From contig UQZN01000017.1 in NCBI GenBank assembly GCA_900545535.1, positions 1 to 55,456 on the forward strand: a stretch of DNA of 55,456 nucleotides, given 5' to 3'. The position numbers and the translations under genes were made by a program. Source of the DNA: an uncultured Phascolarctobacterium sp. (GTDB lineage Bacteria; Bacillota; Negativicutes; Acidaminococcales; Acidaminococcaceae). The notes under the pieces are model-generated. The model searched no databases, had not been told where the DNA came from, and was given only the letters and a program-made list of their open reading frames with translations. Positions 34,226-42,819 of the stretch are shown piece after piece; the first letter of the stretch is position 1; every line of letters begins with the position of its first letter.

Positions 34226-35221
34226 TTACTGCGCGTTCAACCACTGCTGGATGATCACGCTTTTCTGTCCCGCAGTCCAGCTCAGATCATCAACAGCCAG
34301 CAGCAGATCACCGATCATCATTTTTCGGCCGTCGTCATGCGCGTAATCACTGACACGCCATAAAAGCGGATAACCTTTGGAGGCCAGTAAATCTTTCGAC
34401 CGTTCGGACAGCAGATAGTCCATAAAAGACTGTGCCTCTGCCAAATTAGCTCCCTGCAGAACAGCGGCGCCGGTAATGCAGTTTTTATTACCGTCCTTGA
34501 CCAGGGTCGCAAATAAATCACGGTTCTGCCGCTCCAACTGTAAAGCTACGGAAAGTGAAACGACAGCAACGGTTTTTCTGCCGCTGCGGACCTCTTCAAT
34601 AGCCTCCCATTCACTGGCAGTATATAAGGGCAGCTGGCTGTTGAAAGAAGCCGCATATTCCATCGCCTCAGCTTCACCACGCAGCTGCCAGATAGAAGTT
34701 ATCATACCATAACTGCGCCCACCATTTTTAAAATCGGCCAGTACTGTTTCTTCCCACAGCTCCGGCTTCAGCAATTCTTCCCAGGTATCAGGCGCATATA
34801 AGCCCAGTTCGCGCAGCCGCGCGCGATTGGTCAAAAAACCTATGTAGTCAACATAAAGCCCTGTCCAGCGCCATTGATTCTCACGCATCTCGGCAGGCAC
34901 CTTATATGCTTCCTGCGGCCGGTAACTGCGCAGCATCTTCTGCTCTCCCGCCAGATAATATTCTTCAGGCGTACCGCCCAGCCAGACGTCAAAATTTCCT
35001 TCCCGCAGAAATTTCAACCGCTCATCAAGATTACCTACCGGTAAATACCTGACTTCAACTTTGATATTTTGCTGTTTGGCAAAATCTTCTACCAAAATAT
35101 CTGTCATTGTTTCATTTAAGCTGCTGCAGATCTTGATGCTTTTCTGCGCCTCTTTCGTATCACTGCCGCAGCCGCTGCAGCAAAGTACGACCGACAGCAA
35201 TGCCACCAGGATTACTTTCAT
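34226..35221 (-). CDS. Orphan ABC substrate-binding lipoprotein (iron/AfuA-like class)
   Basis: A 331-residue binding protein with an N-terminal export signal and a probable lipid-anchor Cys (CSGCGS, a weak lipobox). The body fits the Fe3+/spermidine-type solute-binding fold: IKICSSLNETMTDILVEDF, FDVWLGGTPEEYYLA, YVDYIGFLTNRARL, PDTWEELL. No permease or ATPase adjoins it on this strand. It may serve the complete importer at 37464-41379 or act as a sensor. The ligand is not known. GAGGCGGA precedes the ATG. Confidence 0.8.
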   Translation of the reverse strand: MKVILVALLSVVLCCSGCGSDTKEAQKSIKICSSLNETMTDILVEDFAKQQNIKVEVRYLPVGNLDERLKFLREGNFDVWLGGTPEEYYLAGEQKMLRSYRPQEAYKVPAEMRENQWRWTGLYVDYIGFLTNRARLRELGLYAPDTWEELLKPELWEETVLADFKNGGRSYGMITSIWQLRGEAEAMEYAASFNSQLPLYTASEWEAIEEVRSGRKTVAVVSLSVALQLERQNRDLFATLVKDGNKNCITGAAVLQGANLAEAQSFMDYLLSERSKDLLASKGYPLLWRVSDYAHDDGRKMMIGDLLLAVDDLSWTAGQKSVIIQQWLNAQ

Positions 35222-35357
35222 AGTTCGTCCGCCTCGTCCTTCTCATGATAAATCAATTATACCATATTTAAGCATTATTTCTGCGTACTTTCCTTAAACA
35301 TACCCCCTGGCACGTCTCTAACATCAACTTAACGGCCTTTTAAATTTCAGCCCGATA

Positions 35358-35408
35358 TTGACAGCCCTTCTTTTTTCAAATATAATTTATATGTTAGCTT
35401 AAGTTAAC
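35358..35408 (+). promoter_or_regulatory. Consensus promoter P1 with an operator at the transcription start
   Basis: TTGACA (35358-35363) and TATAAT (35381-35386) are 17 bp apart, a perfect sigma-70 consensus. A 16-base imperfect palindrome GTTAGCTTAAGTTAAC (35393-35408) sits at the expected start site. A nearly identical palindrome recurs at 35509-35524. Confidence 0.75.
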
Positions 35409-35503
35409 TGTTCGTAGTTGCCCACTTCAAAACTTTTATACTTATCAACTTAAAGCTCACTCGATACTGTGCCAACAGCTCTCACGCACAGTTTTTTATT
35501 TTT
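35393..35503 (+). ncRNA. Candidate small RNA or attenuated leader upstream of the ABC exporter
   Basis: Starting from P1, the transcript would be about 110 bases and end at a hairpin ACTGTGC (35466-35472) with GCACAGT (35486-35492) followed by T6-A-T5. It contains no plausible reading frame: the only early ATG is stopped after three codons. It could be an sRNA in its own right or a terminated leader of the exporter gene 170 bases further on. Expression is inferred only. Confidence 0.5.
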
Positions 35504-35508
35504 ATCGA

Positions 35509-35629
35509 GTTAGTTTAAGCTAACTTTTATCAAAACCTTGAATACAATCTGCAGGATCATGTCAGCTCTCTTTCTTTTCTTAAAACAACTCCTGCTGTTT
35601 TGGGCGAATATGTTATAATTAACTATAAT
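35509..35629 (+). promoter_or_regulatory. Second palindrome and promoter P2 of the ABC exporter
   Basis: GTTAGTTTAAGCTAAC (35509-35524) repeats the operator at 35393-35408, 116 bp apart (about eleven helical turns). Downstream, TTGGGC (35600-35605) and TATAAT (35624-35629) with an 18-bp spacer could drive the exporter gene. Confidence 0.5.
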
Positions 35630-35669
35630 TTATTTTTACCGTCACTATTATATCTGCGAGGTCTGTCAT

Positions 35670-37397
35670 ATGCCGGAACGTCTACTGAAATACTATCGTC
35701 CTTACCGTAAAACATTATTTTTTGCTTTGCTCGGCTCCGTTATCACGTCCGCCCTTGACCTGTGTTTTCCGCTCTTCATGCGGTATATCTTGGGTGACGT
35801 GCTGCCCGGCGGTAATCTTCTGCTTTTAGGACAGGCTACAGCCGTCCTGCTTTTTTTGTACCTGCTCAATTTTGTTATCAGCTATCAGGTCTCCCGGCAT
35901 GGGCGCCTGATGGGAGCCAAAATCGAACAGGATATGCGCGGCGATCTTTTCCGGCACATCCAGTCGATGTCTTTTCGTTATTTTGATAACGTCCGCATCG
36001 GGCAGCTGATCTCACGCATCGTCAGCGACATTGCCGAAATTCGCGAGCTTGTTTTTCTCGGCCCCAATTATCTGCTGGTCTGCACCATTACCATGGTCGG
36101 TACGCTGGGGATACTTATTTATCTGAACTGGCCTTTGGCGCTGCTTGTCAATCTGCTGCTTTTAGGCAAAGCGTATGAGTCGCTGGCTACCAACAAAGCA
36201 CTGAAACAGTCGGGACGGATCATTCGCGAACAGGTGGGCAACCTTACAGCCCAGACCAACGAAAGCCTGAACGCCATCCGCCTTGTCAAGTCCTTCAACA
36301 ATGAAACCTGGGAAGAAAAACGCATGGACACAAACGGACAGGCCCTGCTGCAGGCACGCAAAACCTCTTTCGATCTTTTATCACGGCTCAACAGTAACGC
36401 TGTGCTGTTCTCCAATGTTACCAATCTTGTCATCATCGTCGTGGGCGGCGCCATGATCTCCTACGGCAAAATGCAGATCAGCGATCTGGTCGCCTTTTTA
36501 CTGTATGTATCAATTTTTATCCGCCCTATCCTGCGCCTGGCGGCATTAGCTGAATCTTACCAGAAAGGTATGGCCGGTTATCAGCGTTTCTGCCAGCTGA
36601 TGGATACTCCCTCTGAAAACACCGACTTGCCCGGCGCCGTTGACTGCGGTACTTTAAAAGGTGCTATTTCCTTTAAGAACGTCAGCTTTGGCTATGACCC
36701 CGGGAAACCGATCATTCAAAATTTTGATCTGGATATCGCTGCCGGCGAGGTTATCGCTTTTGTAGGCACTACGGGAGTCGGCAAAAGTACGCTCTGTAAC
36801 CTGCTGCCGCGCTTCTATGAACTGCAGCGGGGCTGTATCACGATCGACGGAACAGACATCCGCAGCATGACGCTCAAATCACTGCGGCGCAACATCGGTA
36901 TCGTTCAGCAGGATATTTTCCTTTTCTCCGACTCTGTACGCGAAAACATCGCTTACGGCAAACCTCAGGCCAGTATGGAAGAAATCATCACCGCAGCCAG
37001 ATTAGCTGAAGCTGATACCTTCATCAATCAGCTGCCCGAAGGTTATGACAGCCAGCTGGGCGAACGCGGCGTCAAGCTGTCAGGCGGGCAGAAGCAGCGC
37101 ATCGCAATCGCCCGCGTTTTCCTCAAAAATCCCCCCATCCTGATTTTAGACGAAGCAACCTCTTCTCTGGATAACGAAACAGAAAACCTGATCCAGGGAT
37201 CACTGACGCAGCTGTCACGCAACCGGACCACGCTGATCGTCGCCCATCGTCTGGCTACGATCCGTCATGCCGACCGCATCGTCGTCCTCACGCCTGACGG
37301 TATCGGCGAACAGGGTTCTCACGATGAACTGATGGCCCTGCAGGGAGAATATTACCGGCTGTACATGGCGCAATTCAGTAAAAACCAGTTAAATTAA
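35670..37397 (+). CDS. ABC exporter, MsbA/LmrA-like half transporter
   Basis: A 575-residue fusion of a six-TM domain (about 1-310) and a nucleotide-binding domain (about 330-570): Walker A VGTTGVGKST, Q-loop IVQQDIFLFSDSV, signature VKLSGGQKQR, Walker B ILILDEATSSLD and switch VAHRLAT. It works as a homodimer and could move lipids, peptides, drugs or a metallophore outward. The twin palindromes and candidate leader RNA upstream point to regulated expression. GCGAGG precedes the ATG. It lies between two iron-type uptake loci, which makes a metal link possible but unproven. Confidence 0.9.
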   Translation: MPERLLKYYRPYRKTLFFALLGSVITSALDLCFPLFMRYILGDVLPGGNLLLLGQATAVLLFLYLLNFVISYQVSRHGRLMGAKIEQDMRGDLFRHIQSMSFRYFDNVRIGQLISRIVSDIAEIRELVFLGPNYLLVCTITMVGTLGILIYLNWPLALLVNLLLLGKAYESLATNKALKQSGRIIREQVGNLTAQTNESLNAIRLVKSFNNETWEEKRMDTNGQALLQARKTSFDLLSRLNSNAVLFSNVTNLVIIVVGGAMISYGKMQISDLVAFLLYVSIFIRPILRLAALAESYQKGMAGYQRFCQLMDTPSENTDLPGAVDCGTLKGAISFKNVSFGYDPGKPIIQNFDLDIAAGEVIAFVGTTGVGKSTLCNLLPRFYELQRGCITIDGTDIRSMTLKSLRRNIGIVQQDIFLFSDSVRENIAYGKPQASMEEIITAARLAEADTFINQLPEGYDSQLGERGVKLSGGQKQRIAIARVFLKNPPILILDEATSSLDNETENLIQGSLTQLSRNRTTLIVAHRLATIRHADRIVVLTPDGIGEQGSHDELMALQGEYYRLYMAQFSKNQLN

Positions 37398-37405
37398 AAA
37401 TACGC

Positions 37406-37441
37406 AAAGCCCTCAGACGCAAGGCATCTGAGGGCTTTTTC
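37406..37441. terminator. Bidirectional terminator between the exporter and fbpC-like genes
   Basis: Twelve-base arms (37406-37417 with 37427-37438) and a T-rich tail lie between convergent genes. Confidence 0.88.
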
Positions 37442-37463
37442 TTTCCCATAAACAGCTTTGTGA

Positions 37464-38510
37464 TTATTCGCGGTCAAAAATCATTACTTTTTCAAAATCC
37501 AGATATACTTTTTCGCCGTCGGTAAATTCCTTTAAATCTGCGCCCTTGACGATAACGCGTACAGCATGATCGCCCACGGTAACGCGATAGTCAACAGCAT
37601 CGCCCAGATAGAAGCGGTGCGTCAGGGTTCCTTCCAGCATACCGCCGCCGCGGCTCATTGTAATATTCTCAGGCCGTACGGCGATCGTGGCACTGCCGGA
37701 AACACCAGAGGTATTGGGGAAGGAAGCCGTAGTACCCTGCAGGTATACCCTGTCATCAGATACTTCGCCCTGCATGAAGTTGACCAGACCAATGAAGTCG
37801 GCAACCATTTTATTGGCAGGATTGGTATAAATTTCATGCGGTGCGCCGATCTGCTGTACAACACCCTTACTCATAACGACGACGCGGTCGCTCATAGCCA
37901 TTGCTTCGCCCTGGTCATGGGTTACATAAACAACGGTAATGCCAAGTGCTTTCTGGATCGACAATATCTCAAAACGCATGCTTTCACGCAATTTGGCGTC
38001 CAAGTTCGATAAAGGTTCGTCGAGCAGCAATAACCCCGGCTGCGCAACCAAAGCGCGGGCCAAAGCAACACGTTGCTGCTGACCACCGGACAGCTGATGC
38101 GGGTAACGGTGCCCATATTCGCCCAGATGCACAAGCTCTAGCATCTCATTTACTCTTTTTAAACGCTCCTCTTTAGGAACTTTCTGGATTTTCAGCGGGT
38201 AAGCCACATTATCAATAACCGTCATATGCGGCCACACTGCATATGACTGGAAAACCATGCCGATGTCGCGGTTTTCCGGCGGAACAAATCTATTCTGCGC
38301 CGAAGAACTGACGCAATGGTCACCAATATAGATCTCGCCTTCAGTAGCTTTTTCAAAGCCTGCGATCATTCTCAGGGAAGTAGTTTTACCGCAGCCGGAA
38401 GGGCCGAGGATCGAAACGAATTCGCCGTCTTCGACCGTCAGGTTAAAATCGTTAACAGCCGTTACCGGGCCGAAACGTTTAAATACATGTTCAATACGTA
38501 CTTGTGCCAA
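37464..38510 (-). CDS. ABC importer ATPase, FbpC/PotA-like
   Basis: A 348-residue ATPase: Walker A LGPSGCGKTTS, VFQSYAVWPHMTV, signature HQLSGGQQQRVALARAL, Walker B LLLLDEPLSNLD and VYVTHDQGEA. A C-terminal TOBE domain (about 250-348, AVRPENITMSRG) follows. It powers the permease encoded just upstream. The start is a TTG at 38510 with AAGGAGTGG upstream. The substrate class (Fe3+, 2-aminoethylphosphonate, polyamine) cannot be fixed by the ATPase. Confidence 0.9.
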   Translation of the reverse strand: MAQVRIEHVFKRFGPVTAVNDFNLTVEDGEFVSILGPSGCGKTTSLRMIAGFEKATEGEIYIGDHCVSSSAQNRFVPPENRDIGMVFQSYAVWPHMTVIDNVAYPLKIQKVPKEERLKRVNEMLELVHLGEYGHRYPHQLSGGQQQRVALARALVAQPGLLLLDEPLSNLDAKLRESMRFEILSIQKALGITVVYVTHDQGEAMAMSDRVVVMSKGVVQQIGAPHEIYTNPANKMVADFIGLVNFMQGEVSDDRVYLQGTTASFPNTSGVSGSATIAVRPENITMSRGGGMLEGTLTHRFYLGDAVDYRVTVGDHAVRVIVKGADLKEFTDGEKVYLDFEKVMIFDRE

Positions 38511-38527
38511 TTTATTCCACTCCTTCT

Positions 38528-40204
38528 TTAAATTCCAACATTGCCTTTGGTCAGTTTGTTGAGGATCAGGTTACCGGCCAAAACGATAGTCAAAATGATT
38601 ACTGACAAGACAGAAGCATTTTGTGTATCTGCATAAGTTTGCAGCTCGTACAGCAAAACACCGATGGTTTTAGTTTCTGCACCGTACAAAAGGAGTGACA
38701 TCGTCAGCTCGTAGAAGGACGGCATAAAGATCAGGAACCAACCGGCGATGATGGACGGAGCGATCAACGGCATAATAATATCTTTACAGGTTCTGATCCA
38801 GCTGGCACCGGAATTGAGCGCTGCTTCTTCCAGAGAAACATGCACCTGACTCAGGGAAGCCGCGATCGTGCGCACAGACATGGTCATATATTTGACCAGA
38901 TAGCTGACGACCAGAATCCACATCGACGAATACAGATTGAGACCGAAATTACCGGAGAAGGTAATAACAAGAGCCAGAGCAATAACGATACTCGGGGTAG
39001 AACCGCCGATAACGGTCAGCAGATCCGGGAAGCTGCGGCCTTTGACTTTTGTTTTAACTGCCAGATAAGCAATAAATACAGAAAGTATGGTACCGATAGT
39101 AGCGGCAATAACGCCATACACTACCGAGTTCCAGATGCTCTCCATATACTGGCTGCTGGTAATAACCGGTTCCCAGGCATCAAAGCCGATATTCGACCAG
39201 GTAACGCCGCGCGACATGCTCTTTAAAAGCGATGTCAGCAAAATAGACCCTAACGGTAAAATTACCGCGATGAACGCATATAAGCCTACACCGCAGAAAG
39301 CAGGCCATTTCCATTTGCCCAGCTCTACGATATTCGGACGTGTGCTTTTACCGCTGATGGTCGTATAATCCTTGCGGCCCAGCATCCAGGTCATAAAGAA
39401 CAGTAAGAAGTTAGCCAGGAACATCAACGATGCGGCTAAAGCCGTAGCGTCACGTATACCCTCGTCGTTGCCCATATAAATATAGGTTACGATACGTGTC
39501 GTCATAACCTCGATATTACCAGGCATACCGACGATAGCGGGAATACCGAAGCAGGAGCCGGCAGCAATAAAGACCAGCAGACCGCCTGCCAGAATACTCG
39601 GCGCCATCAAAGGCAGCGTCACATCGATCAGGGTCCGCAGCGGCGAAGCACCGGAAACACGGGCCGCTTCTTCCAGCGTCGGGTCCATTTTTTCCATTGC
39701 CCGGGAAATGGTAATAAAAGCAAAAGGCGAATAAAACAGGGTCAGCACCCAGGCCAGGCCGCCCATAGTATAAATATCAAATGGAGATTGCTGCAGCTGC
39801 AGAATCCACTTAAAAATCGAATTCAAATACCCGACGCTGGGATTTAAAAGCTGTACCCAGGCGATCGCGCCCACATAAGGAGGGATCATATAACTGGCAA
39901 CCAATAAGGTCCGGTATGTTTTCTTACCGGGCATATCGGTACGGCCAACGAGCCAGGCCAGCGGGAAAGTAATAATAACACTGGCTACCATAACTAAAAG
40001 CGACAGCTGCACAGTATTGGACAATGCACGCCAGTTAACATCCTGACTGTAAACATCGGCATAATTACCGAAATTAATAGCTCCATCAACCATAACACTG
40101 TCATAAAGCAGTATACCCATCGGGAAAACTACAAAATATAATAATAAAATAACGGAAATAGCAATAACTGCAAATTTACTGTTAAATCTAGGTAAAGACC
40201 CCAC
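38528..40204 (-). CDS. ABC importer permease, FbpB-type fused double domain
   Basis: A 558-residue permease with about twelve TM segments and two BPD_transp_1 halves. Each half has an EAA-type coupling loop (LEEAARVSGASPLRTLIDVTLP and LEEAALNSGASWIRTCKDIIMP). Fused halves are typical of FbpB/AfuB iron permeases and of related phosphonate systems. The start is a GTG at 40204 with AAAGGAG upstream. It lies 17 bases before the ATPase gene. A hairpin separates it from the binding-protein gene. Confidence 0.9.
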   Translation of the reverse strand: MGSLPRFNSKFAVIAISVILLLYFVVFPMGILLYDSVMVDGAINFGNYADVYSQDVNWRALSNTVQLSLLVMVASVIITFPLAWLVGRTDMPGKKTYRTLLVASYMIPPYVGAIAWVQLLNPSVGYLNSIFKWILQLQQSPFDIYTMGGLAWVLTLFYSPFAFITISRAMEKMDPTLEEAARVSGASPLRTLIDVTLPLMAPSILAGGLLVFIAAGSCFGIPAIVGMPGNIEVMTTRIVTYIYMGNDEGIRDATALAASLMFLANFLLFFMTWMLGRKDYTTISGKSTRPNIVELGKWKWPAFCGVGLYAFIAVILPLGSILLTSLLKSMSRGVTWSNIGFDAWEPVITSSQYMESIWNSVVYGVIAATIGTILSVFIAYLAVKTKVKGRSFPDLLTVIGGSTPSIVIALALVITFSGNFGLNLYSSMWILVVSYLVKYMTMSVRTIAASLSQVHVSLEEAALNSGASWIRTCKDIIMPLIAPSIIAGWFLIFMPSFYELTMSLLLYGAETKTIGVLLYELQTYADTQNASVLSVIILTIVLAGNLILNKLTKGNVGI

Positions 40205-40277
40205 TATGGCTCCTTTCCCCGGTGTTCAACCCGGTGAAAAATCATTTACAGGTTTTTCCTGCAAAGAAATTGGAAAA

Positions 40278-40302
40278 CAGGGATCGTCAAAAACGACCCC
40301 TG
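40278..40302 (-). terminator. Intra-operon hairpin between binding protein and permease genes
   Basis: A 9-bp stem (arms 40294-40302 and 40278-40286, one G-U) with a T4 tail on the minus strand. It would let most transcripts stop after the binding-protein gene, as usual for ABC importers. The rest of 40205-40341 holds nothing else. Confidence 0.65.
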
Positions 40303-40341
40303 ATCCCTTAAAAATTGTTACCCAAGAAATTTTAATAAGAA

Positions 40342-41379
40342 CTATTCCATAACTCTTACGCGGAAAGCCTCTTTGATCTGAGCATTTTCTTTAGCAAGTT
40401 TTTCCCAGTTTACTTTAATAGCTTTATCCGAGAAAGTTTTCAGAGCAGGAGCGCCTTTAGGCGGTTCTACGTCGCCGCGTACGGAATGCATCCAGCCTTG
40501 AACGACTGCCTGCTGACCGTCTTTGGACAGCCACCAGTCAACGAGGGCTTTAGCGCCTTCAGGATTTTTGGTTGCTTTGAAAATAGCGATCGGAGACGGA
40601 ATGATGATAACGCCGTCTTCAGGATAGGAAACTTTCAAAGGCTCATTTTTAGTATTAGCCAGTTTGAGGATATTTTCTTCCAGAATCATTGCTGCAGCAT
40701 ATTCGCCGGTCAGCAGTTTGTTTTGGATAGCAGAATTGCCTTCTTCAACGCGGATATCGTTAGCTTTTAACTGGTCAAAATATTCCCAGCCATATTTGTC
40801 AGCCAAAGCGCCAACCGCTACATAAGCAGTACCGGAAAGCATCGGGTTCGGCATGGCGATTTTGCCTTTCCATTTCGGATCGGTCAGATCTTTCCAGGAT
40901 TTCGGAGCATCTTCAGGTTTCAGTTTATCAGAGTTATAAGCAATGATCATGTTGCAGACACGAACAGAAGACCAGGCACCGTTTTTGTCTTTATCGGTGA
41001 TGACATCTTTCAGATTCGGGGAAACATAATCCAGCAGCAGGCCCTGATCCTGCAGATTGAGATAGTAGGAAGGATCAGCAACCATCAAAACGTCGGTGCC
41101 GATCTTGTTAGCTTTGATCTCGCCGGTGATTTTGGTGATTACTTTTTCAGTACCACCCTGGAACCAGGTAACTTTCATATCAGGGAATGCTTTAGCTACA
41201 TTCGGTTTACACATTTTATCGATGATATCAGGATAAATAGATGTATAAACCATAACGTCGCCTTTAGGACCACCTTTAGAATCTGCAGCTTTCTTATCAC
41301 CGCTGCCGCCACAGCCGGCAACTGCTACGGATAATGCCAGAACTGCTGCTGCAGTGCACAACCATTTTGCGTTTTTCAT
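40342..41379 (-). CDS. ABC importer substrate-binding lipoprotein, FbpA/AfuA-like
   Basis: A 345-residue lipoprotein with signal ending AVAGC. The mature part starts DVMVYTSIYPDIIDKM and continues KVTWFQGGTEKVITKI, VLMVADPSYYLNLQ, MPNPMLSGTAYVAVG and SIAIF-type PSPIAIFKATKNPEGAKALVDWWLSK. This is the Fe3+-type solute-binding family, which also includes 2-aminoethylphosphonate binders. Paired iron-binding tyrosines, as in FbpA, are not clearly identifiable. ATG 41379 with AAAGGAGTGG is the chosen start. It is the first gene of a three-gene importer operon. Confidence 0.88.
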   Translation of the reverse strand: MKNAKWLCTAAAVLALSVAVAGCGGSGDKKAADSKGGPKGDVMVYTSIYPDIIDKMCKPNVAKAFPDMKVTWFQGGTEKVITKITGEIKANKIGTDVLMVADPSYYLNLQDQGLLLDYVSPNLKDVITDKDKNGAWSSVRVCNMIIAYNSDKLKPEDAPKSWKDLTDPKWKGKIAMPNPMLSGTAYVAVGALADKYGWEYFDQLKANDIRVEEGNSAIQNKLLTGEYAAAMILEENILKLANTKNEPLKVSYPEDGVIIIPSPIAIFKATKNPEGAKALVDWWLSKDGQQAVVQGWMHSVRGDVEPPKGAPALKTFSDKAIKVNWEKLAKENAQIKEAFRVRVME

Positions 41380-41517
41380 CAAACATCCACTCCTTTGTGT
41401 TGTCGTACTACCCTTAAAGTTCGCCCGGCTTTGTAAAATTCCTGCTTACATTAGAAAAAAAGTTTTACAAAAAATTAAAATTTATGTCACATTTACGCCT
41501 TATTTAAAAAACATTCC

Positions 41518-41533
41518 ATTGTCAATCGACAAT
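41518..41533 (-). promoter_or_regulatory. Palindromic operator upstream of the FbpABC-type operon
   Basis: A perfect inverted repeat ATTGTC-AATC-GACAAT contains, on the minus strand, a TTGACA that could be a -35. The -10 is not obvious. The 6-4-6 layout fits a CRP/FNR-like or other dimeric regulator. The rest of 41380-41572 is AT-rich without other sites. Confidence 0.45.
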
Positions 41534-41572
41534 ACGACACTTTTGACCCTACGGGATTTTTAACGTCCCGCT

Positions 41573-42646
41573 CTATAGCGTCACCAGAAAATTCAATTCC
41601 CAGGCCGGCACATAGGGATGCTTGCGCAGATAAACCTTATATTCAGGTACTAACCGCCATAAAAACAACGGCAATAAAAACATATCAACATCATGATGAT
41701 AAGCAGCAATAAATAATTTAGGCCGATTGAGCCGTATCTGCTCGCTGCCGCCTGCCAGAGCCTCCAGCTCGGCGCCTTCCACATCCATTTTAATATAAGT
41801 AACGCGCTCGCCTTGCAGCAGCGTATCGATATCGGCCGCCTGCACGGTCCGCCGCTGACCTGCCAGTAATGTCGACTGACGTCCGCCGCTGTCGGAAAAA
41901 GCTAATTCGGTACACTCTTTCCAAATGGCCCTTTCAAAAATTTTAATATTTGTCAGACCGCTGGCTTCTACATAAGCCGCCAGCTTTTTATAATTGCGTC
42001 TGTCCGGCTCTGCCGCAAAAATCTTATTATATTTACTATCCGTCAGCTGTAAAAATTCTCTGATCGTATCGCCATTATAAGCGCCTAAGTCGGCATACGT
42101 TTCTGTCTCGCTCCAGCTGAAGATATTCTGCAGGTCTTCCAGGCGCTCCGTATCACTTTGCCATAAATAATGCAGCTTCCCGCTCAGCTTATAATTCAGC
42201 GCCGCCGCAAAAACCTTACGGGACCAGTCGTCAGCCAATTTGTCATATACCTGCTGCAATTCCTGCCGGTGCCGCTGCAGCCAGTCAAACGAAACTGTTT
42301 CATCTCCGGGAAACAGCGGCAAATGCGGTGCTACGGTCTCATGTAGCAGACTCAGCTCTTGAAAGCGTTGTAAAACCGCGGGCGACTCTGAGGCAAAGGC
42401 AATCACGAGCAAAAAATCCCCCAGACGTTCCTTGACAGCGTCATAAGTCTCGACCCTGTAACCACGAAAGACCTGCCCACGAACAAACTCGTCACTGGCA
42501 AAAACACCGGCAACCTCTACTTTATGGCTGTCACACCAGTCAATGATCTGATCGGCGCCATTGCCCATACCATATAAAACGACTGGTTTGTCCGTCAGCT
42601 GCAAAGTCTGCCAGACATCCTGCCCGGCTTCAATAAAATCCAACAT
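41573..42646 (-). CDS. FkbM-family methyltransferase with N-terminal nucleotide-binding-like domain
   Basis: A 357-residue cytoplasmic protein. Residues about 20-95 form a small Rossmann-like module (VVLYGMGNGADQIIDWC). Residues about 170-340 are an SAM-dependent methyltransferase (YADLGAYNGDTI, IFAAEPDRRNYKKL, YIKMDVEGAELEAL, the FkbM signature). Such fusions occur in glycan or surface-structure modification clusters, but no such cluster lies here. ATG 42646 is preferred because GGGAGC precedes it; upstream in-frame ATGs lack a site. Confidence 0.82.
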   Translation of the reverse strand: MLDFIEAGQDVWQTLQLTDKPVVLYGMGNGADQIIDWCDSHKVEVAGVFASDEFVRGQVFRGYRVETYDAVKERLGDFLLVIAFASESPAVLQRFQELSLLHETVAPHLPLFPGDETVSFDWLQRHRQELQQVYDKLADDWSRKVFAAALNYKLSGKLHYLWQSDTERLEDLQNIFSWSETETYADLGAYNGDTIREFLQLTDSKYNKIFAAEPDRRNYKKLAAYVEASGLTNIKIFERAIWKECTELAFSDSGGRQSTLLAGQRRTVQAADIDTLLQGERVTYIKMDVEGAELEALAGGSEQIRLNRPKLFIAAYHHDVDMFLLPLFLWRLVPEYKVYLRKHPYVPAWELNFLVTL

Positions 42647-42736
42647 TTTTGATGCTCCCTTCTTCATAACTTTATTGTACACGAAACTTTATCTGCAGTC
42701 ATACTTTTCTTAGGTTAACTTTTTCTTGCATCAAGG

Positions 42737-42804
42737 TTGACATACGGGTCCTGAGTTTTATATACTATTATCGTAAACTAAAATATATTCTATGGTTAAC
42801 CATA
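42737..42804 (+). promoter_or_regulatory. Promoter and downstream palindrome of the ECF-S-like gene
   Basis: TTGACA (42737-42742) and TATACT (42761-42766) are spaced by 18 bp. A perfect 14-base palindrome TATGGTTAACCATA (42791-42804) lies about 20 bases past the start, where a repressor could block elongation. A half-like TTAGGTTAAC occurs at 42710-42719. Confidence 0.6.
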
Positions 42805-42819
42805 ACTAAGGTGATCTAC

